A DNA stretch of 5,350 nucleotides from Nitrospirota bacterium. GTDB lineage: Bacteria > Nitrospirota > Nitrospiria > Nitrospirales > UBA8639. How positions within the stretch are numbered: the first letter of the stretch is position 1; the number at the start of each line of letters is the position of its first letter. Below, one piece after another: positions 1 through 5,304 of the stretch. The notes beneath the pieces were generated by a model. The model searched no databases, was not told the origin of the DNA, and saw only the letters and a list, made by a program, of their open reading frames with translations. The position numbers and the translations under genes were made by a program. The stretch covers positions 1-5,350 of the forward strand of contig JAOUNC010000225.1 in assembly GCA_029881175.1 (NCBI GenBank). Direction: 5' to 3'.

Positions 1-51
1 CTGAAGATTTTACCCTTCTTCACTCATTTTTTGTTTCGTCCAGTGCGTTGA
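1..51 (+). CDS. 3' end of an unidentified upstream gene (partial)
   Basis: The frame from base 1 is open and ends at TGA 49-51, giving a tail of 16 residues (LKILPFFTHFLFRPVR). The stop overlaps the TTG start of lptF in a TTGA arrangement, a typical layout for translationally coupled operon genes. The tail is too short to identify the protein. The frame used by lptF is also open back to the window edge, so this tail could be a chance reading frame. The four-base overlap is the main reason for believing in it. Confidence 0.4.
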   Translation: MKILPFFTHFLFRPVR

Positions 52-1139
52 TCAGACTTCTCGACCGGTACATTTTCTTTGAGCTTCTCCCGCCGTTCTG
101 GACCAGTCTGGTTGGGCTTTGCTTTATTATTTTCACCAAAGAAATGTTACGGCTGGTGGATTTGGTGATATCCCGGGGGATCAGTTTGGCCTCGCTGGGT
201 TCCATCATCCTGCACTTATTACCCTCTTTTCTCGTCCTGACCTTGCCGATTGCATGCCTGATTTCCACGATTGCCGCGTTTAATCGTATGTCGTTTGATA
301 ACGAGGTAATTGCGCTTCGGGCGGCAGGTGTGAGTTTTTGGCGAATTAATCTTCCTGTGGTGGCGTTTGCTAGCGTCGTGTTTGGGTTAACCATGGTGTT
401 GTCCGAATGGGGGCAGCCATGGGCCAATGTGTCCTTGAAAACGCTTGCGTTAAGTGTGATTGAAGATGAAATGACTTTGGGCGTGGATTCGGGGGTATTC
501 AATGAGCCAATTCCTGGCCTCATGGTGTATATCCCCAATTCCGAGCAGGGTGTTGGAATTAAAAAAAGGGGGGTGTTCATTTCCGATCAACGGAATCCCG
601 ACCAACCCTTAATTATTGTGGCCCAACATTTTCAAATGTTGAAACAGAATGAGAGTCGGCAAATAGGCATTCGTTTATTTGATGGAGCGATTCATCAGAT
701 TCCTCAAGATGCGTCGACGTTCCATCGAGTCACCTTTGGGACGTATGATTTTTGGATGCCTTCTCCTTTCAAGTCTTCCAAGAAAAAGGTCACACGAAAA
801 AGCTATGGAGAACTCCTTGAAAAGCTGGAAGCGTCGGGTGGCAAGGATTCCGGAACGCTTCGACGATTGATGGAATATTACAAAGATACGGCCTTTCCTG
901 TGAGCACATTTATCCTGGGTCTCTTGGGAGTACCCGTAGGAATCGTGTCGAAACGATCAGGGAAGGCTGGTGGATTTGCCATTGGAGTTCTGGTGGTGAT
1001 CGGATTTTATATGTTGAATGTTTTGGGTGAATTTCTGGTGACGACCCAGGTGGCTTCTCCCATGGTCGGGGCATGGTTGCCCAATGTGCTTTTGGCTCTA
1101 ATAACAGCTTGGATGATGAACCAAGCCCGAAAACTGTAG
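48..1139 (+). CDS. lptF: LPS export ABC transporter permease LptF
   Basis: This is one of the two inner-membrane permeases of the LptB2FG complex, which extracts lipopolysaccharide from the inner membrane and passes it to LptC and LptA for transport to the outer membrane. The 363-residue product has the YjgP/YjgQ family plan. Three N-terminal membrane segments lie near residues 17-35, 50-72 and 101-119. A large periplasmic beta-jellyroll-type domain covers about 120-265, and three C-terminal membrane segments lie near 282-300, 308-330 and 340-357. The cytoplasmic stretch DNEVIALRAAGVS (84-96) corresponds to the helix that contacts the LptB ATPase. TTG 48 was chosen because it places the typical RYIFFELL opening at the N-terminus and overlaps the preceding stop. 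No Shine-Dalgarno sequence is visible, so translation may be coupled to the upstream gene. LptF rather than LptG is assigned from gene order and the periplasmic domain (around GLMVYIPNSEQGVGIKKRGVFI). Confidence 0.93.
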   Translation: MIRLLDRYIFFELLPPFWTSLVGLCFIIFTKEMLRLVDLVISRGISLASLGSIILHLLPSFLVLTLPIACLISTIAAFNRMSFDNEVIALRAAGVSFWRINLPVVAFASVVFGLTMVLSEWGQPWANVSLKTLALSVIEDEMTLGVDSGVFNEPIPGLMVYIPNSEQGVGIKKRGVFISDQRNPDQPLIIVAQHFQMLKQNESRQIGIRLFDGAIHQIPQDASTFHRVTFGTYDFWMPSPFKSSKKKVTRKSYGELLEKLEASGGKDSGTLRRLMEYYKDTAFPVSTFILGLLGVPVGIVSKRSGKAGGFAIGVLVVIGFYMLNVLGEFLVTTQVASPMVGAWLPNVLLALITAWMMNQARKL

Positions 1140-1160
1140 GACCGATGCTTTGAGATTAAA

Positions 1161-2252
1161 ATGATGAAAAAAATATCCTGGTATATTTTTGGAAAGTTTA
1201 GTCGGATTTTTCTGCTCTGCTTGTCCCTGGTCTTGACGATTTATCTGGTTGTCGACTTTTTCGAAAAGTTACGAAAATTTCTCAAATACGATGCTGAATT
1301 GTCTCTTATCTTGAGCTTTTTTGCTTATCGAATTCCCGAGATTATGTTTTTGCTTTCGCCTCTTGCTGCCTTAATGGCTTCTATCTTAACGATTGGGGGG
1401 CTTAATCGGACGCGAGAGATTACGGCCATGCGAAGTTGCGGCTTAAGTTTTTATCAAATAGTCTGGCCGTTTGTGGCCTTTGGGCTGTTGGTGAGTGCCG
1501 TGTGTCTGAGTTTGACGGCTGTGTTTATTCCCTTGGCGACTATTAAAGCCGAATATGTGAAATCTGTGTTAATCCAGCAAAAACCAGAGGCTCTGTTGTC
1601 CGCACCTGACCGTATTTGGCTTCGGGTAGGCCAGAAACAATTGTTGCGAATTGATTCGGTGGAACAAGATGGCACCCAAGTGGCTGGACTTCATCACTAC
1701 ACCTTGAGTGAGCCGTTTCGTCTCTCTGAAATTATCGAGGCGAGAACCGCTTCATTTTTCAAAGGGGAATGGAGGATGGAGGATGTTGTGCAGCGTCGAG
1801 TGAAGAAGGATGGTCGAATCGAGGTCATTGAGCAGCCGTATCGCATGGTTTCGCTCCCTCTGACACCGGAAGACTTTCAGAATTGGCTGTCGCGATCTCC
1901 TCAACATATGTCGCTCTTTCGATTGCATGAGTATATTGAGCGCATGACGCAGGATGGACATAACCCTCAGCGATACGAAACTGATTATTGGGCGCGTGTG
2001 GCCTATGCGATGGCTCCTCTGGTTATGATCTTGTTGGGAGTATCAATTAGTTTACGTGAAACCGGGGGACGAAATGTTGGCGCGGCCAAGGGGGTAGGGC
2101 AAACTTTAGCCATTGGTTTTTTATTTTGGGCCACTCATTCCGTTGGGATTGTCTTGGGGCAGAATGGTGCGGTGATGCCTGTTGTCGGCAGCTGGGTTGC
2201 CACGATGATGTTCTTTCTAATTGGAGCGAATCTCTTTCTTCGTTTGAAATAA
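1161..2252 (+). CDS. lptG: LPS export ABC transporter permease LptG
   Basis: This is the partner permease of LptF in the LptB2FG lipopolysaccharide extractor. The product is 363 residues, by chance the same length as LptF here. Membrane segments lie near residues 12-35, 47-80, 100-125, 267-287, 302-324 and 330-360, with the periplasmic domain between the third and fourth. Features typical of LptG are the cytoplasmic REITAMRSCGLS coupling segment (about 85-96), the IWLRVGQKQLLRIDSV strand pair with GLHHYTL, and the LHEYIERM helix followed by a tyrosine/tryptophan-rich entry to the fourth membrane segment. The gene starts 21 bases after lptF, so the two are co-transcribed. The start is ATG 1161; ATG 1164 follows immediately and is equally possible. 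Only a weak GAG (1152-1154) precedes it. No lptA, lptB or lptC is present in the window. No clear intrinsic terminator follows, so some transcripts may run on toward the riboswitch. Confidence 0.95.
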   Translation: MMKKISWYIFGKFSRIFLLCLSLVLTIYLVVDFFEKLRKFLKYDAELSLILSFFAYRIPEIMFLLSPLAALMASILTIGGLNRTREITAMRSCGLSFYQIVWPFVAFGLLVSAVCLSLTAVFIPLATIKAEYVKSVLIQQKPEALLSAPDRIWLRVGQKQLLRIDSVEQDGTQVAGLHHYTLSEPFRLSEIIEARTASFFKGEWRMEDVVQRRVKKDGRIEVIEQPYRMVSLPLTPEDFQNWLSRSPQHMSLFRLHEYIERMTQDGHNPQRYETDYWARVAYAMAPLVMILLGVSISLRETGGRNVGAAKGVGQTLAIGFLFWATHSVGIVLGQNGAVMPVVGSWVATMMFFLIGANLFLRLK

Positions 2253-2499
2253 CAGGCCCATAAATCACGATTGAGCAGTCGAAAAGGCATAGAAGATTAT
2301 TTCTCAATACGTAGCAATTCATGAATTTCTATGTTTTTCTCTCCAGGACGCAAGTTTTTCCTTAATTCAAAAAAGGCCAAGCCCGATAACATCAGCACGA
2401 GGCAATAAGGCAATGAGGAATTGAGAAACAAGCAAAAGTGAAACAGTACTAAAGACCCAGATTCCATGCACGAAAATTTAAGCCAAGAGGTGATCATTG
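2253..2499. other. Intergenic spacer between lptG and the riboswitch
   Basis: No gene is convincingly supported here. There is no strong hairpin with a T-run after lptG. The plus strand holds a possible sigma-28-type promoter (2363-2389) and a weak sigma-70-like one ending near 2505. On the minus strand a 66-codon frame (2497 down to 2297) would encode a hydrophobic segment followed by a charged tail ending in EIHELLRIEK. It resembles a small single-span or hairpin membrane protein, but neither of its ATG codons (2497, 2467) has a Shine-Dalgarno sequence. It is therefore mentioned and not called. Confidence 0.5.
2363..2389 (+). promoter_or_regulatory. Candidate sigma-28 (FliA-type) promoter upstream of the sigma-factor gene
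   Basis: TAAT (2363-2366) and CCCGATAA (2382-2389) are separated by exactly 15 bases. The FliA class is known to use TAAA, 15 bases, then GCCGATAA, so 3 of 4 and 7 of 8 positions match. Transcription would begin near 2397 and run through the riboswitch into the FliA-like gene, allowing positive feedback. The rest of the extended -35 box does not match, and short motifs like this can arise by chance. Confidence 0.4.
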
Positions 2500-2505
2500 T
2501 AAGAT
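2477..2505 (+). promoter_or_regulatory. Weak sigma-70-like promoter just upstream of the aptamer
   Basis: TAAGAT (2500-2505) matches 4 of 6 positions of the -10 consensus, with a poor TTTAAG -35 element (2477-2482) at 17-base spacing. The predicted start near 2512 would fall at the 5' edge of the riboswitch aptamer, which is where such leaders usually begin. Position is the best argument; sequence match alone is weak. Confidence 0.3.
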
Positions 2506-2514
2506 AAGTGGTTG

Positions 2515-2613
2515 AACAGGTGACAAGGGCAAACTATCCGCGAGGGTAGGGCGCAAAGCCAAGAGACCCTGAATGAGAATGATGTTCAGGGTTAGTCTGG
2601 TTACCGAACTGTA
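2515..2613 (+). promoter_or_regulatory. Cyclic-di-GMP-I (GEMM-I) riboswitch aptamer
   Basis: This RNA domain senses the second messenger c-di-GMP and controls the sigma-factor gene downstream. In order, the sequence shows a short closing stem of ACAG (2516-2519) with CTGT (2609-2612); the core AGGGCAAAC (2526-2534); a six-base-pair stem 2534-2539/2544-2549 capped by the GNRA loop GCGA (2540-2543); the core GGCGCAAAGCC (2550-2560); a second hairpin of CCCTGAA (2567-2573) with TTCAGGG (2585-2591); and the 3' motif GGTTACCGA (2599-2607). These elements, their order and spacing match the Vibrio cholerae Vc2 type. The usual GACGCAAAGCC reads GGCGCAAAGCC here. The central G of GGGC (2528) aligns with the guanine that selects c-di-GMP; the cGAMP-sensing subclass usually has A there. 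Recognition is from memory of the consensus, not a covariance search. Confidence 0.93.
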
Positions 2614-2639
2614 TGTTGTCTGACGTGCGTTCGTTCATG

Positions 2640-2670
2640 CGCCCATTCCTCGGAATTGGGCGTTTTTTTT
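2640..2670 (+). terminator. Intrinsic terminator, expression platform of the riboswitch
   Basis: CGCCCA (2640-2645) pairs with TGGGCG (2657-2662). Three further pairs (TTC with GAA) form after a bulged T at 2656, and the loop is four bases. An uninterrupted run of eight T (2663-2670) follows at once. It lies between the aptamer and the sigma-factor start codon, so it can only act as a leader attenuator. Its 5' strand (2638-2644) is perfectly complementary to aptamer bases 2549-2555, which supplies an alternative antiterminator pairing. Confidence 0.88.
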
Positions 2671-2682
2671 GGTCAGCAAAAG

Positions 2683-2688
2683 AAAGGA
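2683..2688 (+). promoter_or_regulatory. Ribosome binding site deciding the sigma-factor start
   Basis: AAAGGA lies 11 bases before ATG 2700 and after the terminator T-run. The alternative in-frame ATG 2613 has no such site and lies within the end of the aptamer. This supports 2700 as the true start. Confidence 0.6.
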
Positions 2689-2699
2689 AAGACCAGAAT

Positions 2700-3578
2700 A
2701 TGGACGAACACAGCGATTCTTCACAGGGGCTAGGCGTTAAGTCAGCGGCGACAAGTTCTTCTTGTACAGCAACAAGGGCTCTGGAAACTCTAGGCATCCA
2801 GACAGAGTACACACAGCTTGATCAGGAACAAATGATCGCGCTTCTTGACGAATTTCTTCCTATCATTCGTCGTATGGCTGGTGCGATGGCGCTCAAAAAC
2901 CCATTTTCCTTAGACATTGAAGATTTGACGAGTGCAGGAGCCATGGGGCTCTTGAGTGCCTTGAAGCGATACGACCCTACTCGGGACATTAAATTTCGCA
3001 CGTTTGCGGAATATCGCATTCGCGGAATGATGCTTGATGAAATTCGTGCCATGGATTGGGTCCCCCGATCAATTCGAACTCGTCGAGAGCAAATTCGGCA
3101 GGCAATGAATGAGTATCTACAAAAAAATGGCACCTCGCCAACCACGGAAGAATTAGCGAAGACGTTAGGGATTCCTCAAAAAGAGCTTGAAGATGTCGCA
3201 GTCTGCGACCCAAGACTTTTAAGTTTAGATGAACCGATTGGCAATGGTGATGACGGGTGTACGCTACGCGATGTGTTGCCGGATGACGATCATCAGGATC
3301 CCTTTGTGGCATGCGCCGATGCAGAAATGAAGGGCGCGTTGCAAGCAGCCTTAGTGACGTTATCGATACGCCAGCAGGAAGTCCTAGAACTCTATTACCA
3401 TATGGGATTGACGATGAAGGAAATTGGAGGTCGAGTGGGACTCACAGAGTCTGGGGTATGTCGTGTTCATTCTGGGGCGTTGCGACAATTACGTGTGGAA
3501 TTAGACGGTATTGAAAATGGGAGGCAAGTGAAAAGCCGTCCCAAAAACCTGCGAAAGCCAGAAGTAGTCCCTGCCTAA
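2700..3578 (+). CDS. RNA polymerase sigma factor, FliA/WhiG (sigma-28) family
   Basis: The product directs RNA polymerase to a dedicated promoter set, in most relatives flagellar and chemotaxis genes. The 292 residues show sigma region 2 at about 50-120, including DLTSAGAMGLLSALKRYDP and the region 2.4 motif FAEYRIRGMMLDEIRAMDWVPRS (102-124) characteristic of this family. Region 3 follows at about 125-165 (TTEELAKTLGI), and region 4 at about 212-268 with the helix-turn-helix near 238-265. An N-terminal extension of about 40 residues and a basic C-terminal tail make it longer than typical FliA (about 240-260). In the recognition helix the usual SRVSQxHS pattern reads SGVCRVHS, with G252 and R255 replacing the usual Arg and Gln, so -35 specificity may differ. 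Start ATG 2700 was chosen over ATG 2613 because translation from 2613 would cross the terminator. The gene sits directly behind a c-di-GMP riboswitch. No flagellar genes are in view, so the name fliA is withheld. Confidence 0.9.
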   Translation: MDEHSDSSQGLGVKSAATSSSCTATRALETLGIQTEYTQLDQEQMIALLDEFLPIIRRMAGAMALKNPFSLDIEDLTSAGAMGLLSALKRYDPTRDIKFRTFAEYRIRGMMLDEIRAMDWVPRSIRTRREQIRQAMNEYLQKNGTSPTTEELAKTLGIPQKELEDVAVCDPRLLSLDEPIGNGDDGCTLRDVLPDDDHQDPFVACADAEMKGALQAALVTLSIRQQEVLELYYHMGLTMKEIGGRVGLTESGVCRVHSGALRQLRVELDGIENGRQVKSRPKNLRKPEVVPA

Positions 3579-3579
3579 A

Positions 3580-4131
3580 TTACATATGGTGTTTGTTGAA
3601 AAATTCATGCCCGCCGATTGTGGCGACTTTTCGGTGCACTTCGGCCCAACGTGGGGTATTGACTAACATGGGATTATAGAAAAACACCGCTCCATTAACG
3701 ACATTTCGCCCATCTTTCACCAATTCCCAGGCCAATAAACTTTCTTGCATTTTTTTATTCCCGGGGTCAAAGGTGACCTCTTCGGGTGAGCGTCCAATCC
3801 ACGGTTCAAATTGTTTGGCTCGAAGGACCGTCCCCTTCACCGTTCCATCGCTATGATATTTATGGTTCATGCGATTGCGAATGACCGCTGCCACCGCCAT
3901 TTTCCCGGCAAAACTTTCACCTCGTGCTTCAAGATAAATTGTGAGTGCAGCAAGGGTATCATCAGTATGTGGCGATGGGACGTCAGATGGCTTGGGAGAA
4001 TATAAAGAGAGTGCCATCCCCATATCGCTGGAATTGGCGGGAGTTGGAGTTAACGGGAAAAGAAGGCAGAGGGCAAAGGCCCCGATGCCTATGACCGTGC
4101 TAAAATGTACTCGTCTGAGAAGATGCTTCAT
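3580..4131 (-). CDS. Secreted cell-wall hydrolase, SleB/CwlJ family
   Basis: This is a predicted exported peptidoglycan hydrolase of the Hydrolase_2 (SleB/CwlJ) family, known for spore-cortex lytic transglycosylases and also found widely in non-sporulating Gram-negatives. From ATG 4131 the product is 183 residues. A signal peptide or N-terminal anchor occupies about residues 1-34 (basic MKHLLRR, then a hydrophobic core). The family domain runs from about 58 to 180, with ALTIYLEARGE carrying the expected catalytic glutamate (E68), AVAAVIRNRM, KQFEPW, NGAVFFYNP (146-154) and the closing IGGHEFF (172-178). No separate peptidoglycan-binding domain is present. Start 4131 gives a proper signal sequence and has GAGG (complement of 4142-4145) ten bases upstream. 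An in-frame ATG at 4191 would add 20 polar residues without a ribosome site. The gene converges on the sigma-factor gene with one base between the stop codons. No spore genes are visible, so a role in wall turnover is more likely than germination. Confidence 0.87.
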   Translation of the reverse strand: MKHLLRRVHFSTVIGIGAFALCLLFPLTPTPANSSDMGMALSLYSPKPSDVPSPHTDDTLAALTIYLEARGESFAGKMAVAAVIRNRMNHKYHSDGTVKGTVLRAKQFEPWIGRSPEEVTFDPGNKKMQESLLAWELVKDGRNVVNGAVFFYNPMLVNTPRWAEVHRKVATIGGHEFFNKHHM

Positions 4132-4443
4132 TTGGGATGAACCTCGTGATTGAATGGTTTCGTTTCTTTCTGTTGTTGAGGTGCCTGACATGTGATGATG
4201 ATGTAAGCCTATTCGAGTGACATGATACGAAGGGGAATCTTCGCAAGCGGTGTGCCATGGGCTTAGTAACGTAATAAACGGGGGGTCTTTGTGGAAGTTT
4301 TGATCGTTTTTTTGTTTTTACTGAAAGGATGGATGCACGTTCTGAAGCGTCACGAGATTCCGGTGAAGATCATCTGTCGTCATTCATGAACAAGAGAGAT
4401 AGTGCAAAAGGACAAGGTTTCTAAAGAAAAGTTCCGTAGTTCA

Positions 4444-4473
4444 TTGAAAATAAAGAGAATATTTAGTCATAGT
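4444..4473 (+). promoter_or_regulatory. Weak sigma-70-like promoter for the TPR-like gene
   Basis: TTGAAA (4444-4449) and CATAGT (4468-4473) are 18 bases apart, matching 4 of 6 -10 positions and a fair -35. The leader would be about 90 bases. Several overlapping A/T-rich alternatives exist, including GCTGATAA at 4476-4483, so the exact promoter is uncertain. Confidence 0.25.
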
Positions 4474-4557
4474 TAGCTGATAAAAAACACGACAACTCTC
4501 GTAGATTTTTTAGGTGAAAACGAAAGAGGGCAGGAAAATTCTTTCTATTGTGGCCAT

Positions 4558-4561
4558 GGAG
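4558..4561 (+). promoter_or_regulatory. Ribosome binding site deciding the TPR-like gene start
   Basis: GGAG sits seven bases before ATG 4569. The upstream in-frame TTG 4548 has no such site, and starting there would place the GGAG inside the coding sequence. Confidence 0.65.
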
Positions 4562-4568
4562 AAACACG

Positions 4569-5138
4569 ATGAATGAGACATCTTGTTTGAAACGGGAGAA
4601 TCAAGCCTTCACTCGATGGAGCCTCTTACTCCTCATTTTTGTACTTTGGGGAGCGCTAGATACTCCCAACACTTTGGCGCAGACGGAACAGGATACGATG
4701 GTAGCCAATGCATACTTGGCGCGGGCAAAAGTTTTTTTACAGGCGGGTGATTATCGTCGTGCGGTCGAGGCCTGTCAGCGAAATATTGATCACCATCCTT
4801 CTGTAGAAGCCTATGTGTCATTAGCCTATGTGTATCAAGCGATAGATGGGTATTTGGCCTATTTGGCGAAACAGGAAGATTATGTGAAGGTCGAACAATT
4901 ATCGCTCAATCTGACAGCTCGGGAGATGATTGACCTGATTGACCCACCAAATGTTATGCCCCGGATGGCGCAGGAGCTGATTCATGAAGGATTGCGACAG
5001 CAATTTGATATTACGGCTTCAATGGCAAATCGGCTCAACCGGACACGTACCGATGAACTATGGATACAGCAAACCGTTTGGCGAGAAACCCATCCGAATT
5101 CCTGGTGGGCAGGTGTGCCGGAAGCCTGGCAATGGTGA
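4569..5138 (+). CDS. Exported TPR-like protein of unknown function
   Basis: The 189-residue product has an N-terminal signal peptide: a basic and polar start, a hydrophobic core at about 17-30 (WSLLLLIFVLWGAL) and a likely cleavage near A37 in NTLAQT. The mature protein would be periplasmic or secreted. Residues about 47-95 have the helix-pair pattern of a tetratricopeptide repeat: AYLARAKVFLQAGDYRRAVEACQRNIDHHPS, then AYVSLAYVYQAI. This holds one clear repeat and part of a second. TPRs usually mediate protein-protein contacts. The remainder (about 96-189) is helical and polar, ends in a tryptophan-rich segment (NSWWAGVPEAWQW) and matches no family I recognise. The start is set by GGAG at 4558-4561. 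The gene stands alone between a divergent spacer and a promoter for the next gene, so context gives little clue. The protein-like composition, signal peptide and ribosome site make it a real gene, but its function is unknown. Confidence 0.75.
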   Translation: MNETSCLKRENQAFTRWSLLLLIFVLWGALDTPNTLAQTEQDTMVANAYLARAKVFLQAGDYRRAVEACQRNIDHHPSVEAYVSLAYVYQAIDGYLAYLAKQEDYVKVEQLSLNLTAREMIDLIDPPNVMPRMAQELIHEGLRQQFDITASMANRLNRTRTDELWIQQTVWRETHPNSWWAGVPEAWQW

Positions 5139-5175
5139 TGGCGGTTCCTCTTATTTGGCAGAAGCCCCGGAGATT

Positions 5176-5207
5176 ATTCAGCCTAACATTTGACGGGATT
5201 GCTGAAT
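5176..5207. repeat. Inverted repeat downstream of the TPR-like gene
   Basis: ATTCAGC (5176-5182) and GCTGAAT (5201-5207) can form a seven-base-pair stem with an 18-base loop. No T-run follows on the plus strand, so it is not a standard intrinsic terminator. It might protect the 3' end of the transcript or be a protein site, or it may be chance. Confidence 0.35.
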
Positions 5208-5227
5208 CAAAGAAGTCGTGGAGTAAG

Positions 5228-5257
5228 TTGACAGTCCACAGAAGTCAGTTTTAGGAT
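5228..5257 (+). promoter_or_regulatory. Probable sigma-70 promoter of the last gene
   Basis: A perfect TTGACA -35 box (5228-5233) is followed after 18 bases by TAGGAT (5252-5257), 4 of 6 to the -10 consensus. Transcription would start near 5264, leaving about 40 bases of leader before the GTG start. It is the best housekeeping-type promoter in the window. Confidence 0.55.
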
Positions 5258-5304
5258 GAGTCTGTTGCGTGTTTTTCCATTTTATCTTTCCAAGGAGGCA
5301 GTCC

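Larger units (their letters stand above)
4132..4568. other. Divergent AT-rich intergenic region
   Basis: About 437 bases separate the hydrolase and the TPR-like gene, which point away from each other, so promoters for both should lie here. No convincing gene, tRNA or known RNA family was recognised. A 31-codon plus-strand frame at 4329-4424 has a purine-rich GAAAGG that touches its ATG, too close for a normal ribosome site, and its charged product resembles nothing familiar. The part from about 4425 to 4530 is notably A/T-rich. GCTGATAA at 4476-4483 resembles a sigma-28 -10 box but lacks a correctly placed -35. Confidence 0.5.

Noticed and set aside
20..580. Long minus-strand frame opposite lptF
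   Set aside because: It is a shadow of the lptF coding sequence, with low-complexity, non-protein-like composition and no ribosome site.
2371..2385. Minus-strand GGC-TTG-GCC followed by T6 as a terminator
   Set aside because: The stem is only three base pairs with a three-base loop, too weak to call.
2515..2613. Reading the aptamer as the cGAMP-sensing GEMM-Ib subclass
   Set aside because: The pocket position that is usually A in that subclass is G here (2528), as in c-di-GMP-binding members. Binding tests would settle it, so this is a preference and not proof.
2613..2699. N-terminal extension of the sigma factor from ATG 2613 (29 extra residues)
   Set aside because: This segment overlaps the end of the aptamer and contains the terminator hairpin and T-run. 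It has no ribosome site, while AAAGGA precedes ATG 2700.
4132..4191. N-terminal extension of the hydrolase from ATG 4191
   Set aside because: It would put 20 polar residues before a clear signal peptide and has no ribosome site; ATG 4131 has GAGG upstream.
4329..4424. 31-codon plus-strand frame in the divergent spacer
   Set aside because: The purine-rich site touches the ATG, the product is short and charged, and nothing else supports translation.
4490..4512. ACGA/TCGT hairpin followed by a T-run (ATTTTTT) as a terminator
   Set aside because: The stem is only four base pairs and A/T-balanced, and there is no upstream plus-strand gene that it would serve.
4548..4568. TTG 4548 as start of the TPR-like protein
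   Set aside because: No Shine-Dalgarno sequence precedes it; GGAG at 4558-4561 is well spaced for ATG 4569.
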